DNA from: Alistipes sp.
GTDB lineage: Bacteria > Bacteroidota > Bacteroidia > Bacteroidales > Rikenellaceae
Reading direction: 5' to 3'
Assembly (NCBI GenBank): GCA_017391435.1
Contig: JAFOYS010000039.1
Span: 1 to 5,784 of the forward strand
DNA length: 5,784 bases
The translations under genes were made by a program, and so were the position numbers. The notes below the pieces were generated by a model that saw nothing but the letters and a program-made list of their open reading frames with translations, was not told the origin of the DNA and made no database searches. Position 1 is the stretch's first letter. Every line of letters starts with the position of its first letter. This document shows, piece by piece, positions 1 through 5,784 of this stretch.

Positions 1-43
1 CGATAGTTTTCTTCCTAAATGCATAGCAAAATAGGTCGTATAT
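1..43. other. Unassigned left flank beyond the terminator
   Basis: These 43 bases contain no complete gene. On the plus strand one frame ends at a TAG (32-34) after ten sense codons, and another ends at a TAG (24-26) after seven. Either could be the tail of a convergent gene sharing the bidirectional terminator, but the stretch is too short to tell. Confidence 0.3.
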
Positions 44-83
44 AGACAAAAAAAATAGAGCCGCGTGGCTCTATTTTTTGTCT
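44..83 (-). terminator. Rho-independent, bidirectional-type hairpin terminator
   Basis: A GC-bearing stem of seven pairs (TAGAGCC at 56-62 with GGCTCTA at 67-73) closes a four-base loop (GCGT). It is flanked by an A-run (48-55) on one side and a T-run (74-79) on the other. AGAC (44-47) and GTCT (80-83) extend the pairing outside the A/T tracts. Read on the minus strand, the hairpin is followed by eight T residues, a good intrinsic terminator for the operon. It begins seven bases after the TAG at 91-93, which supports that codon as the original end of the DUF1573 gene. The symmetry means it could also stop a convergent plus-strand transcript entering from the left. Confidence 0.88.
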
Positions 84-90
84 GCAAGAA

Positions 91-468
91 CTACTCGCTC
101 ATTCCCCTAACAATAAGACGAGAGACTCCAGAATTTGTATGCACCTCAACAACTCTATGAAAAAGCCCCTTGTCCATTTTAGAGGCCTCTAAAGTCATCG
201 TTATATTGGTCTAATCGCCTACCTTTAGCGGACGACGAGAATAGTGAGCTTTAAGGCACGAACAAGAGGTATTAACACTCAGTAGCACAAGAGGTTTATC
301 TGTCTTATTTTCAAGCACAAAGGTGCAAGTATAGTTCTTATTTTCCCTCGGCACACTACCAAAGTCATACTCCTTTTTGTCAAACTCTATTCCTGTAGTT
401 TCGCAATCCTGTGCAAGAAGAGTTAAAGAGACAAATGCCGATATTGCTAAGAGTAAAAGTCGTTTCAT
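91..468 (-). pseudogene. Secreted DUF1573-domain protein, interrupted by in-frame TAG
   Basis: The ATG at 468 opens a 125-codon frame that ends at TAG 91-93 but is broken by an earlier TAG at 211-213 (codon 86). Residues 1-19 form a signal peptide (MKRLLLLAISAFVSLTLLA), so the product is exported. The domain then follows the DUF1573 (Ig-like beta-sandwich) pattern: FDKKEYDFGSVPRE, TCTFVLENKTDKPLVLLSV, the hallmark cysteine pair NTSCSCLKA (C69, C71; usually SCGC), and PLKVGD just before the stop. After the stop the same frame continues with TNITMTLEASKMDKG, LFHRVVEVHTNSG and SRLIVRGMSE, which are the expected last strands. No frameshift is present; a single base change explains the interruption. 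If TAG is obeyed, the product is 85 residues and lacks the final strands, so it is unlikely to fold normally. The gene lies 12 bp after tonB, last in the operon. The function of DUF1573 proteins is not established. A sequencing error or read-through remains possible. Confidence 0.82.
211..213 (-). other. Premature in-frame TAG codon within DUF1573 gene
   Basis: The codon lies between GAT (Asp85) and ACC (Thr). DUF1573 relatives commonly have a polar residue here, as in a PGD-S/T/K pattern. AAG, GAG, CAG or TCG would each give TAG by one base change. The following context (TAGACC) is not a known strong read-through signal that I recognise. The next in-frame ATG is at 198, but a product started there would lack the signal peptide and most of the domain. 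Confidence 0.85.
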
Positions 469-480
469 AATAATTCAGCA

Positions 481-1155
481 CTACTGTTTAAGTTTGAATA
501 TATATGTTATTGTTCCACCCTGCACAAAGGCTTCACTTTCAGTAAATTTGGCACGCTTTGCAGCCTTTATTGCCGCATCTACAAGAGACGAATCGGATGT
601 GGTAGAGCCCTTAGGCTCATATGTAGCAGATGTTACATCTCCGTGTTTATCCACAGAGACGCGCACAACAACCTTACCACCCCTATTACCTGCCGGATAG
701 GCTGGCATAGGCAGTGCTCCCACAAGTCCACGCCCCTGTAGGCCCTCATCCAGCGCCTCAGAGCCGACAGGATTCAGCCCTTGACCTTTGCCCTTAGAGC
801 TATCATCATCTGCAACCTTGGCATATGGATTTCCGCCATTTGTAGGCTCATCAACGCCTCCCTGATTCATCTTAAAGAGCGCGCGCGGATTGACCGTCTG
901 CGTCTGCGGAGCTGTGCCGGCGCTCTGTTCTGAGTTATCCTGCTCTGAGAGGGTCTGATGCTGCGGAGAGATATCTGGCGCCGGTGTAGCGACAGATTCT
1001 GTAGAGAGCTCGGGTTCTGGCTCAATAAACTCTACAAAGAGTTCTGCCTCCTTAAGTGGCTTAGGATCAAGGTGTACAACGCCATAGAGCATTGTTAAAA
1101 CAATACCCAGACCATAGAGAATGGTAGCTAAAATGGCGATGTACTTTGATGTCAT
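481..1155 (-). CDS. tonB: TonB-family energy transducer
   Basis: The protein has 224 residues. It shows one N-terminal membrane segment (about 5-27), a periplasmic linker of about 30-145 rich in P, E, S, T, Q and G, and a C-terminal TonB domain (about 145-222). The linker contains the box VNPRALFK (88-95) that I recognise from Bacteroidales TonB-like proteins. The C-terminal domain reads LVGALPMPAYP, then KVVVRVSVDKHGDVTSA, GSTTSD, AAIKAAKRAKF and GTITYIFKL, all in family order. Its role would be to carry energy from the ExbB/ExbD motor to outer-membrane receptors or other envelope partners. The membrane segment lacks the histidine (TILFH-like in relatives, SHLS in E. coli) that usually lies inside it: the text here is TILYGLG, and the only nearby histidine is H28 at the periplasmic edge. 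The start lies 3 bp after exbD. Bacteroidota carry many tonB paralogues, so the symbol marks the family, not a specific orthologue. Confidence 0.9.
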   Translation of the reverse strand: MTSKYIAILATILYGLGIVLTMLYGVVHLDPKPLKEAELFVEFIEPEPELSTESVATPAPDISPQHQTLSEQDNSEQSAGTAPQTQTVNPRALFKMNQGGVDEPTNGGNPYAKVADDDSSKGKGQGLNPVGSEALDEGLQGRGLVGALPMPAYPAGNRGGKVVVRVSVDKHGDVTSATYEPKGSTTSDSSLVDAAIKAAKRAKFTESEAFVQGGTITYIFKLKQ

Positions 1156-1158
1156 AGA

Positions 1159-1560
1159 CTACGGTTGAGTTGCAAGTATTAGACGATAGTCGTTATCCTT
1201 AGCTATATTCATAACCTTAACAACCTCATCCACTGCAACAGTTTTATCACAGTGCAGTGAGACTGTAGGCTCAGTCTGACCTGCAAGACGGCTCTTAAGA
1301 GCAGACTCTACACCAGCAATACCCTGCACGCGATCAAGCTCTACATAGTAGTTATAGCCATTACCAGCCTTCTGTATTGAAACGGTAGTTATAGCCTTAT
1401 CCTTCAGCTGATTACTACTCTTTGGCAGCATCAACTTAAGGGCATTGGGATTGATTAATGTTGTTGCGATAATCATAAAAATCAGCAACAAGAACATCAA
1501 ATCCGTCATAGCCGACGAGGAGAAGGATTTATCTACCTTTGAACCCCTTTTAATTGCCAT
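1159..1560 (-). CDS. exbD: ExbD/TolR-type biopolymer transport subunit
   Basis: This 133-residue protein has one N-terminal membrane segment (about 18-36, MTDLMFLLLIFMIIATTL) and a small periplasmic domain, the layout and length of ExbD/TolR. D20 sits at the start of the membrane helix and aligns with the essential proton-handling aspartate of E. coli ExbD (D25), so the protonatable residue is retained. The periplasmic part contains the usual strand-helix pattern: SLHCDKTVAVDEVVKVM, then AKDNDYRLILATQP at the C terminus. In the complex, an ExbD dimer sits within the ExbB pentamer. The ATG lies only 2 bp after the exbB stop, and the TAG stop lies 3 bp before the tonB-family start, so the three are transcribed and probably translationally coupled together. 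TolR is the alternative name; the TonB-type rather than TolA-type downstream gene favours ExbD. Confidence 0.95.
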   Translation of the reverse strand: MAIKRGSKVDKSFSSSAMTDLMFLLLIFMIIATTLINPNALKLMLPKSSNQLKDKAITTVSIQKAGNGYNYYVELDRVQGIAGVESALKSRLAGQTEPTVSLHCDKTVAVDEVVKVMNIAKDNDYRLILATQP

Positions 1561-1562
1561 AA

Positions 1563-2243
1563 CTACTTCTGTACTGGTTGGTTAAGAATATCCATAAAGG
1601 CGATAGAGTTTGCCTCCATACGGAACACAAGGCGCTCAATAGCTGCCACAAGGTAGTTATAACCAAAGTATGCAGGGATACCAACAATAAGACCACCCAC
1701 AGTGGTAATCATAGCCACATACATACCTCCCGAGAGCAGAGCCATATCTACTGTACCGCCAGCGGCAGACATATCCATAAAGGTCTGTACCATACCTGTT
1801 ACTGTACCCAAGAAACCGATCATTGGCGCACCACCAGCGATTGTAGCAAGGAATGGAAGGCCATTCTCAAGGCGTGAAACCTCAAGGTTTGCCACATTCT
1901 CAATAGCGTTCTGAACATCTGCCATTGGGCGACCAAGACGCTCGATACCCTTCTCAACCATACGAGCAATAGGGGTATTGCTTCTGCGGCACATCTCAAG
2001 CGCAGCCTGAATATTTCCATCTGAGATTGCGGCACGAATACGATTCATAAAACCCATATTCATACCCTTTGAAGCCTTACGGATTGCCACAAAGCGCTCA
2101 ACAAAGATAAAAATTGAAACACCTCCTAAAAGAAGGAGTACCCACATAAGCCAACCTCCGCTGTTAAATAGTTGCCAGAGGCTCATCTGTCCTGCCTCGG
2201 TAGCCTGTTCTGCTATGGCAGTGGTCTGTAATAGAAAACTCAT
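1563..2243 (-). CDS. exbB: MotA/TolQ/ExbB-type proton channel subunit
   Basis: This 226-residue inner-membrane protein should form the pentameric channel scaffold that, with ExbD, uses proton-motive force to drive a TonB/TolA-type transducer. Three hydrophobic segments fit the family: TM1 about 31-52 (WLMWVLLLLGGVSIFIF), TM2 about 129-154, and TM3 about 172-197. A cytoplasmic loop lies between TM1 and TM2. The family core is clear: LPFLATIAGGAPMIGFLGTV, then TTVGGLIVGIPAYFGYN. Aligned by eye to E. coli ExbB, the two pore threonines are present (T147 and T181), but the TM3 glutamate (E176 in E. coli) corresponds to V176. The ATG at 2243 gives a short N-terminal segment normal for the family; Met20 is a less likely alternative. 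No Shine-Dalgarno is seen, only an A/T-rich leader, as is usual in Bacteroidota. The gene sits 39 bp after tamB and 2 bp before exbD. It could equally be labelled tolQ, since sequence alone does not separate the two here. Confidence 0.95.
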   Translation of the reverse strand: MSFLLQTTAIAEQATEAGQMSLWQLFNSGGWLMWVLLLLGGVSIFIFVERFVAIRKASKGMNMGFMNRIRAAISDGNIQAALEMCRRSNTPIARMVEKGIERLGRPMADVQNAIENVANLEVSRLENGLPFLATIAGGAPMIGFLGTVTGMVQTFMDMSAAGGTVDMALLSGGMYVAMITTVGGLIVGIPAYFGYNYLVAAIERLVFRMEANSIAFMDILNQPVQK

Positions 2244-2277
2244 AGTATTATTATTTATTTAAGTTATTTTCTGCGTG

Positions 2278-2285
2278 CAAAACTA
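2278..2285 (-). promoter_or_regulatory. Candidate Bacteroidota -7 element upstream of exbB
   Basis: On the minus strand this octamer reads TAGTTTTG and matches the Bacteroidota sigma-ABfr -7 consensus TAnnTTTG exactly. It overlaps the tamB stop codon and sits about 35 bases before the exbB ATG, a plausible promoter position. No TTG or TTTG is found at the expected 17-23 bp upstream distance, so the -33 element is missing or weak. A second match, TAATTTTG, lies at 2288-2295 inside the end of tamB. The motif is short and A/T-rich, so chance occurrence is realistic. Confidence 0.3.
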
Positions 2286-5200
2286 ATCAAAATTATCGAC
2301 ATTATCCTCCTTCGGAGGTGCATCAAAGCCATCAATCATCGACTCCATAGCCTCGTTATCGCGCTCGCGAAGATCCAATGCAGCGGCAGTACGCTCCTGA
2401 GCCTCTTTACGACGACGGCGTGAGAATCGGTTTTTAAGGCGGTATTTCAAATCCTTACCATTATCAAAATCCTCCTTAAAGTAGATACCAAGACCCGTCT
2501 CCTGCAGACCCTGATTCTCATCAAAGCGGTCAATAGTGTGGGTAAAGCCCTTGAGGCGCAGAGTTCCCGCTGGGTCTATAAGCCAAGTGATATATGCCTC
2601 ACCCGTAAAGGAGCTTGATGCGTTGACTACCTGCGACTTATCACTCAGGTAGTTACCCTCAACCTCAATGAGCAACCTATCACCCATAAGTCCCTGAGAG
2701 AAGCCAAAGTCAACCTCATCGCTCATCATCTGGTCTGTCTTAGGGCGGTAGCGCAGCACAATGTTAAAGTTGTCGGACGAGAGCCAGTTGCTCAGCTGAT
2801 TAGAGAGCAGCTCAAAGCCCGTAACTGCAGCCGAGGAGACACCAAACGAAGTTGCCTGGGTAGAGCTCTCCGAGAGGAATGAGTTTGATAACAGCAGATA
2901 GAGGAACTGCTGCGAGCGTCGCTCAGGGGTGCTCAACACATTTGCAATAACAGCCTGTATGCTAGCATCGGCACTCGGCACCTGCACATCAAAACCTACC
3001 GTAGGCTTTGTAAGTCTATCAGTAAGGTTGATGATACAGTTTACAGGCACTGCGCGATTTGGTATTGAGGTATCCATATATCCCTGCAGCAGTGGCTGTA
3101 GTGAGGTCTTTATCTTATACACCGCCGCAATATTTAGCAGCGCATCTAATGGCTCGCCGGTCCACTGTATTGTAGAGCCCTTATCAATAACAAACTTCTT
3201 GTTGATAATATTCTGCAGTGTAAACAGATAGCTACCCTGATTAATAGTATAGAGGCCATACATCTCAAAGATATCTGACGACGGATTTATTCTCAAGTTG
3301 AGCAATCCGTTACCCGTACCCTTGATAATATCGCCTACAGTAGGGTCAATTACAATCTGCACCTCAGCATTCTCCTTTACATCGAGCGACATATTGATAT
3401 CCATACCTCCGCCAGAGGCTGTTCGCTGCTTCTGTCGGCGTTCAAACATCATCTTCTTTCGCACAAGATAGTTTGTCGTATCTGCAGCGGTCGGCTTTGC
3501 AAAGGTTACAAAGTCTGCCGAGGAGATATTACTCTTGTCGGTAAGTGGCATAAAGAACTTTGAGTTATTTGACGAGGTGGCGGCAATATCCATCTTCACG
3601 CCAGCCTTATCACCCGAAACTCTGACATTTCCAGAGGCAAAAATGTCTCCATAGAACATATCATTATCTCGCTTTGTAGTTCCCAACACACGCATATCAT
3701 CAAACTGAGCCTCAAGCGAATACTCAATATTAGATAGGTGGTCAAGGCTAAGATCCATACTCATCAGACCGCTATTGTTATGCACATCATAAATTGGTGC
3801 ATTACGCAGATAGAAGCGGTTGTTCTTAACCTCTACACGAGCCTTCGGTGCTGAGTATGTACACTTTGTATAGTCGAGCGTAGTGTGTAAATCAGTCACC
3901 GTAATCTCTCCATTGAGCGAAGCATCACGCCGCTGGCCCGTAAGGGTCAAATCGACCTTTGCCTTACCGCCCGTATCCTTTATAACGCCTTGCAGCAGAG
4001 GGTCAAGCAGCGCCATATCAAGCTGTTCAACAAGTATCTGGGCATAGTAGCGCGACTGCGAAGGGAAGAGATATCCTCGAGCCACCTCCTTGCCCTCCTT
4101 AGCCGTTGTTACTGATAGTTTTGCGCGTGAGCGACCGAAGTCCCAGCGCGAAGAGAGCTTAAGATCTGGCACTGTGAGCGAGTTGACATATACCGAGTCA
4201 AGGTCTACATTAGCCTCAATGCGGGTATCCTTAAGTGCCGAGCGCACAGTGACATAACCATTTGTCCTTCCCTCAACTCTATAGCCTATACGCTCTGCAA
4301 ACTGGGCAAATGGAGCAAGGGAGAAGTTCTTTAGGTAGAGGTGCAATGAGTCTGTCTTAGAGTGTGACGCTACGCCATCTACTGTAAGGTCTTGACCCTC
4401 CTTAGCGTTGGAAATTCTCAGATTATGTACATCTATACGCGACGAGTCTACATCTATACCAGCCGAAGAGATACGCCAGAAATTATCACTCTTGCCTATA
4501 CGAGACGGAAGAATATCAAAGTGCAGATGGCGCATACCATTACGACGCGAGACAAGGGCCTTTGCAGCAAGCTCTCCACGAACTTGGTGCAGAGTATCGG
4601 CAAACTCGCCATACAAATCGAGTGTGTTGCTCTTTGCACCGCCGTGTAGACTAAAGTCAGAGAGGCGCATAGCTCCTGCCCACAACTCCGACGAGCCGAC
4701 ATTCATCACAAGCGAGTCTCCGCTATTTGACGCATCGATCTCCACATTTGAGACAAGGTATGGATAGCGCTCAACGCACTCCGAGCGACCACGCAGAACA
4801 AACTTGTTGGCCGCAGGGTCCATATAGACCTTAATAGTAGAGTTTGGTGCAACCTCAACACCCTGAGCAAAGCAACCGAGCAGAGGCGAGATATCCTTTG
4901 TCGTGACTGACAGCAGTGCAACATCATCCTTGATAATCTCCTCCCGACGCTCTATCTGGTTAAGAGTTGGAGTGTCGTACAGATGTGGCAAGTAGCGCGC
5001 AACAAGGGTTGAGAGGTAGTATGCCACATCCTTATACGAGCAGCTACTCTCAAAAAGTGCATCAACAAAATCTGACTCAAACTTAATCTGACGAATATCC
5101 TCCGAGCTCTCAACTGTAGCCTCTATAATATCTGAAGTGATCAATCTATCATTACAACTATAGACCGCATCGGCAATATCGACCTTAGCGTCCATATCCT

Positions 5201-5784
5201 CAAGTCCAAAGCCCATAGCCTCTAACGAGAGTGTTGCCGAGAGCATTGACACACTATCTCGATGATTGATATTGAGAGCCTTAAGGTCAGCATTCTCAAT
5301 ATTCATAACCGCACTATAGGCTGGCGTGCCATCCTCATCCTCCATCATTGCAGCCTGCAGAGATGCTCGGAGGTTTTTATCAGCACTACCCATATTAAGT
5401 GCTGTCATACCCTCATTATGCGTTGCATCAAAGCTAATATCCCTATAGTTATAGTTGTTAAAGTGCAGTGTATCAATACTTCCCACCACCTCTGCCGACA
5501 GTTCACTACCAAACCCAGCACTACCCTTTACGCTAAATGAAGCGCTAAGAGGCGAAGATGTAGCAACAAGTGGTGAGATGTTGAGTCTATCGACAACCAT
5601 CTCAGCCGTAACACGACGACCAGACTCCTCTGTATGCATATTACACTGAGCCGTAAGCACTCCACCGCTCTTAAGATTTGCCACTGCCGAGGCTTCAAAA
5701 GATGAGATAAGCCCCTTGAACTTACCCTGAATCTCTAAACGATCTGTACGCTCAATATATGGCCGCGCCTTCTCTGGCACCTTC
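2283..5784 (-). CDS. tamB: TamB-family translocation/assembly module protein, 5'-truncated by window edge
   Basis: The reading frame is open to the right edge, and the codon before the first in-window GTG is a sense codon (AAG). The GTG at 5780 is therefore not taken as the start, and about 1166 C-terminal residues are present. Bacteroidota TamB proteins are usually around 1400-1700 residues, so the N-terminal membrane anchor and first few hundred residues should lie outside the window. What is visible is a long stretch of short alternating beta-strand segments typical of AsmA-like/TamB beta-groove proteins. It is followed by a characteristic C-terminal TamB (DUF490) region: GDIIKGTGNGLLNLRINP begins about residue 816 of the fragment, then MYGLYTINQGSYLFTLQNI and IQWTGEPLDA. 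A basic patch (RRRR, about 1121-1124) and an acidic tail ending in DNVDNFD close the protein. Known family role: an inner-membrane-anchored periplasmic bridge that works with a BamA/TamA-like outer-membrane partner in outer-membrane assembly and phospholipid transport. The family is clear; the role in this organism is inferred. The gene ends in TAG, 39 bp before exbB. Confidence 0.93.
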   Translation of the reverse strand, partial: KVPEKARPYIERTDRLEIQGKFKGLISSFEASAVANLKSGGVLTAQCNMHTEESGRRVTAEMVVDRLNISPLVATSSPLSASFSVKGSAGFGSELSAEVVGSIDTLHFNNYNYRDISFDATHNEGMTALNMGSADKNLRASLQAAMMEDEDGTPAYSAVMNIENADLKALNINHRDSVSMLSATLSLEAMGFGLEDMDAKVDIADAVYSCNDRLITSDIIEATVESSEDIRQIKFESDFVDALFESSCSYKDVAYYLSTLVARYLPHLYDTPTLNQIERREEIIKDDVALLSVTTKDISPLLGCFAQGVEVAPNSTIKVYMDPAANKFVLRGRSECVERYPYLVSNVEIDASNSGDSLVMNVGSSELWAGAMRLSDFSLHGGAKSNTLDLYGEFADTLHQVRGELAAKALVSRRNGMRHLHFDILPSRIGKSDNFWRISSAGIDVDSSRIDVHNLRISNAKEGQDLTVDGVASHSKTDSLHLYLKNFSLAPFAQFAERIGYRVEGRTNGYVTVRSALKDTRIEANVDLDSVYVNSLTVPDLKLSSRWDFGRSRAKLSVTTAKEGKEVARGYLFPSQSRYYAQILVEQLDMALLDPLLQGVIKDTGGKAKVDLTLTGQRRDASLNGEITVTDLHTTLDYTKCTYSAPKARVEVKNNRFYLRNAPIYDVHNNSGLMSMDLSLDHLSNIEYSLEAQFDDMRVLGTTKRDNDMFYGDIFASGNVRVSGDKAGVKMDIAATSSNNSKFFMPLTDKSNISSADFVTFAKPTAADTTNYLVRKKMMFERRQKQRTASGGGMDINMSLDVKENAEVQIVIDPTVGDIIKGTGNGLLNLRINPSSDIFEMYGLYTINQGSYLFTLQNIINKKFVIDKGSTIQWTGEPLDALLNIAAVYKIKTSLQPLLQGYMDTSIPNRAVPVNCIINLTDRLTKPTVGFDVQVPSADASIQAVIANVLSTPERRSQQFLYLLLSNSFLSESSTQATSFGVSSAAVTGFELLSNQLSNWLSSDNFNIVLRYRPKTDQMMSDEVDFGFSQGLMGDRLLIEVEGNYLSDKSQVVNASSSFTGEAYITWLIDPAGTLRLKGFTHTIDRFDENQGLQETGLGIYFKEDFDNGKDLKYRLKNRFSRRRRKEAQERTAAALDLRERDNEAMESMIDGFDAPPKEDNVDNFD

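Larger units (their letters stand above)
44..5784 (-). other. Probable tamB-exbB-exbD-tonB-DUF1573 transcription unit
   Basis: All five genes are codirectional, with gaps of 39, 2, 3 and 12 bp and one strong terminator at the end. The last four genes are very likely co-transcribed. Inclusion of tamB is probable, because the 39-bp gap contains no terminator hairpin, although exbB may have its own extra promoter. The true 5' end is outside the window. Confidence 0.7.

Noticed and set aside
91..198. Separate small gene starting at ATG 198 downstream of the premature stop
   Set aside because: It continues the same frame and encodes only the last strands of DUF1573, without a signal peptide. It is better explained as the remainder of the interrupted gene.
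377..700. Plus-strand frame of 107 codons
   Set aside because: It overlaps the tonB and DUF1573 genes in antisense, has no recognisable domain, and is low-complexity in the manner of a shadow frame.
2306..2318. Perfect small hairpin CCTCC-TTC-GGAGG as a tamB terminator
   Set aside because: It lies inside the tamB coding region, has only five pairs and is not followed by a T-run, so it is not a convincing terminator.
2929..3231. Plus-strand frame of 100 codons inside tamB
   Set aside because: It is antisense to the well-conserved C-terminal TamB region and shows no family resemblance.
4392..4927. Several overlapping frames on both strands within tamB
   Set aside because: All lie inside a continuous conserved TamB frame and encode no recognisable protein.
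5778..5780. GTG as the start codon of the TamB gene
   Set aside because: The frame is open to the window edge with a sense codon (AAG) before it, and the N-terminal membrane anchor expected of TamB is missing. The gene starts outside the window.

Overview
All genes in this window lie on the minus strand and look like Bacteroidota (Bacteroidales-type) chromosomal core genome. Three things support this: the TonB protein carries a VNPRALFK box before its C-terminal domain, the ExbB and ExbD sequences are of the Bacteroidales type, and AT-rich leaders without Shine-Dalgarno sequences precede the start codons. I cannot name a genus. No mobile elements, CRISPR arrays, rRNA or tRNA genes were seen.

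In transcription order (right to left), the window holds: the C-terminal ~1166 residues of a TamB-family envelope protein (5784-2283, cut at the window edge); a 39-bp gap with a possible internal promoter; an ExbB/TolQ-type channel subunit (2243-1563); an ExbD/TolR-type subunit (1560-1159); a TonB-family energy transducer (1155-481); a small secreted DUF1573 protein interrupted by an in-frame TAG (468-91); and a strong A-tract/T-tract hairpin terminator (44-83). Gaps after exbB are 2, 3 and 12 bp, so exbB-exbD-tonB-DUF1573 is almost certainly one transcript, and tamB probably reads into it. Only positions 1-43 lie beyond the terminator, too little to assign.

The common theme is the cell envelope. 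ExbB/ExbD/TonB would convert proton-motive force at the inner membrane into mechanical work on outer-membrane partners. TamB-family proteins span the periplasm and are linked to outer-membrane assembly and phospholipid movement. The DUF1573 protein has a signal peptide and would be exported. A functional link between TamB and the energised complex is suggested only by gene order.

The most notable observation is the DUF1573 gene. A premature TAG at 211-213 removes the last third of the domain, yet the same frame continues for 39 more codons of clearly homologous sequence to a second TAG at 91-93, seven bases before the terminator. TAG also ends the other four genes exactly where expected, so recoding of TAG across the genome is unlikely. 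A recent nonsense mutation, a sequencing or assembly error, or local read-through remain possible. I see no convincing new multi-gene system.
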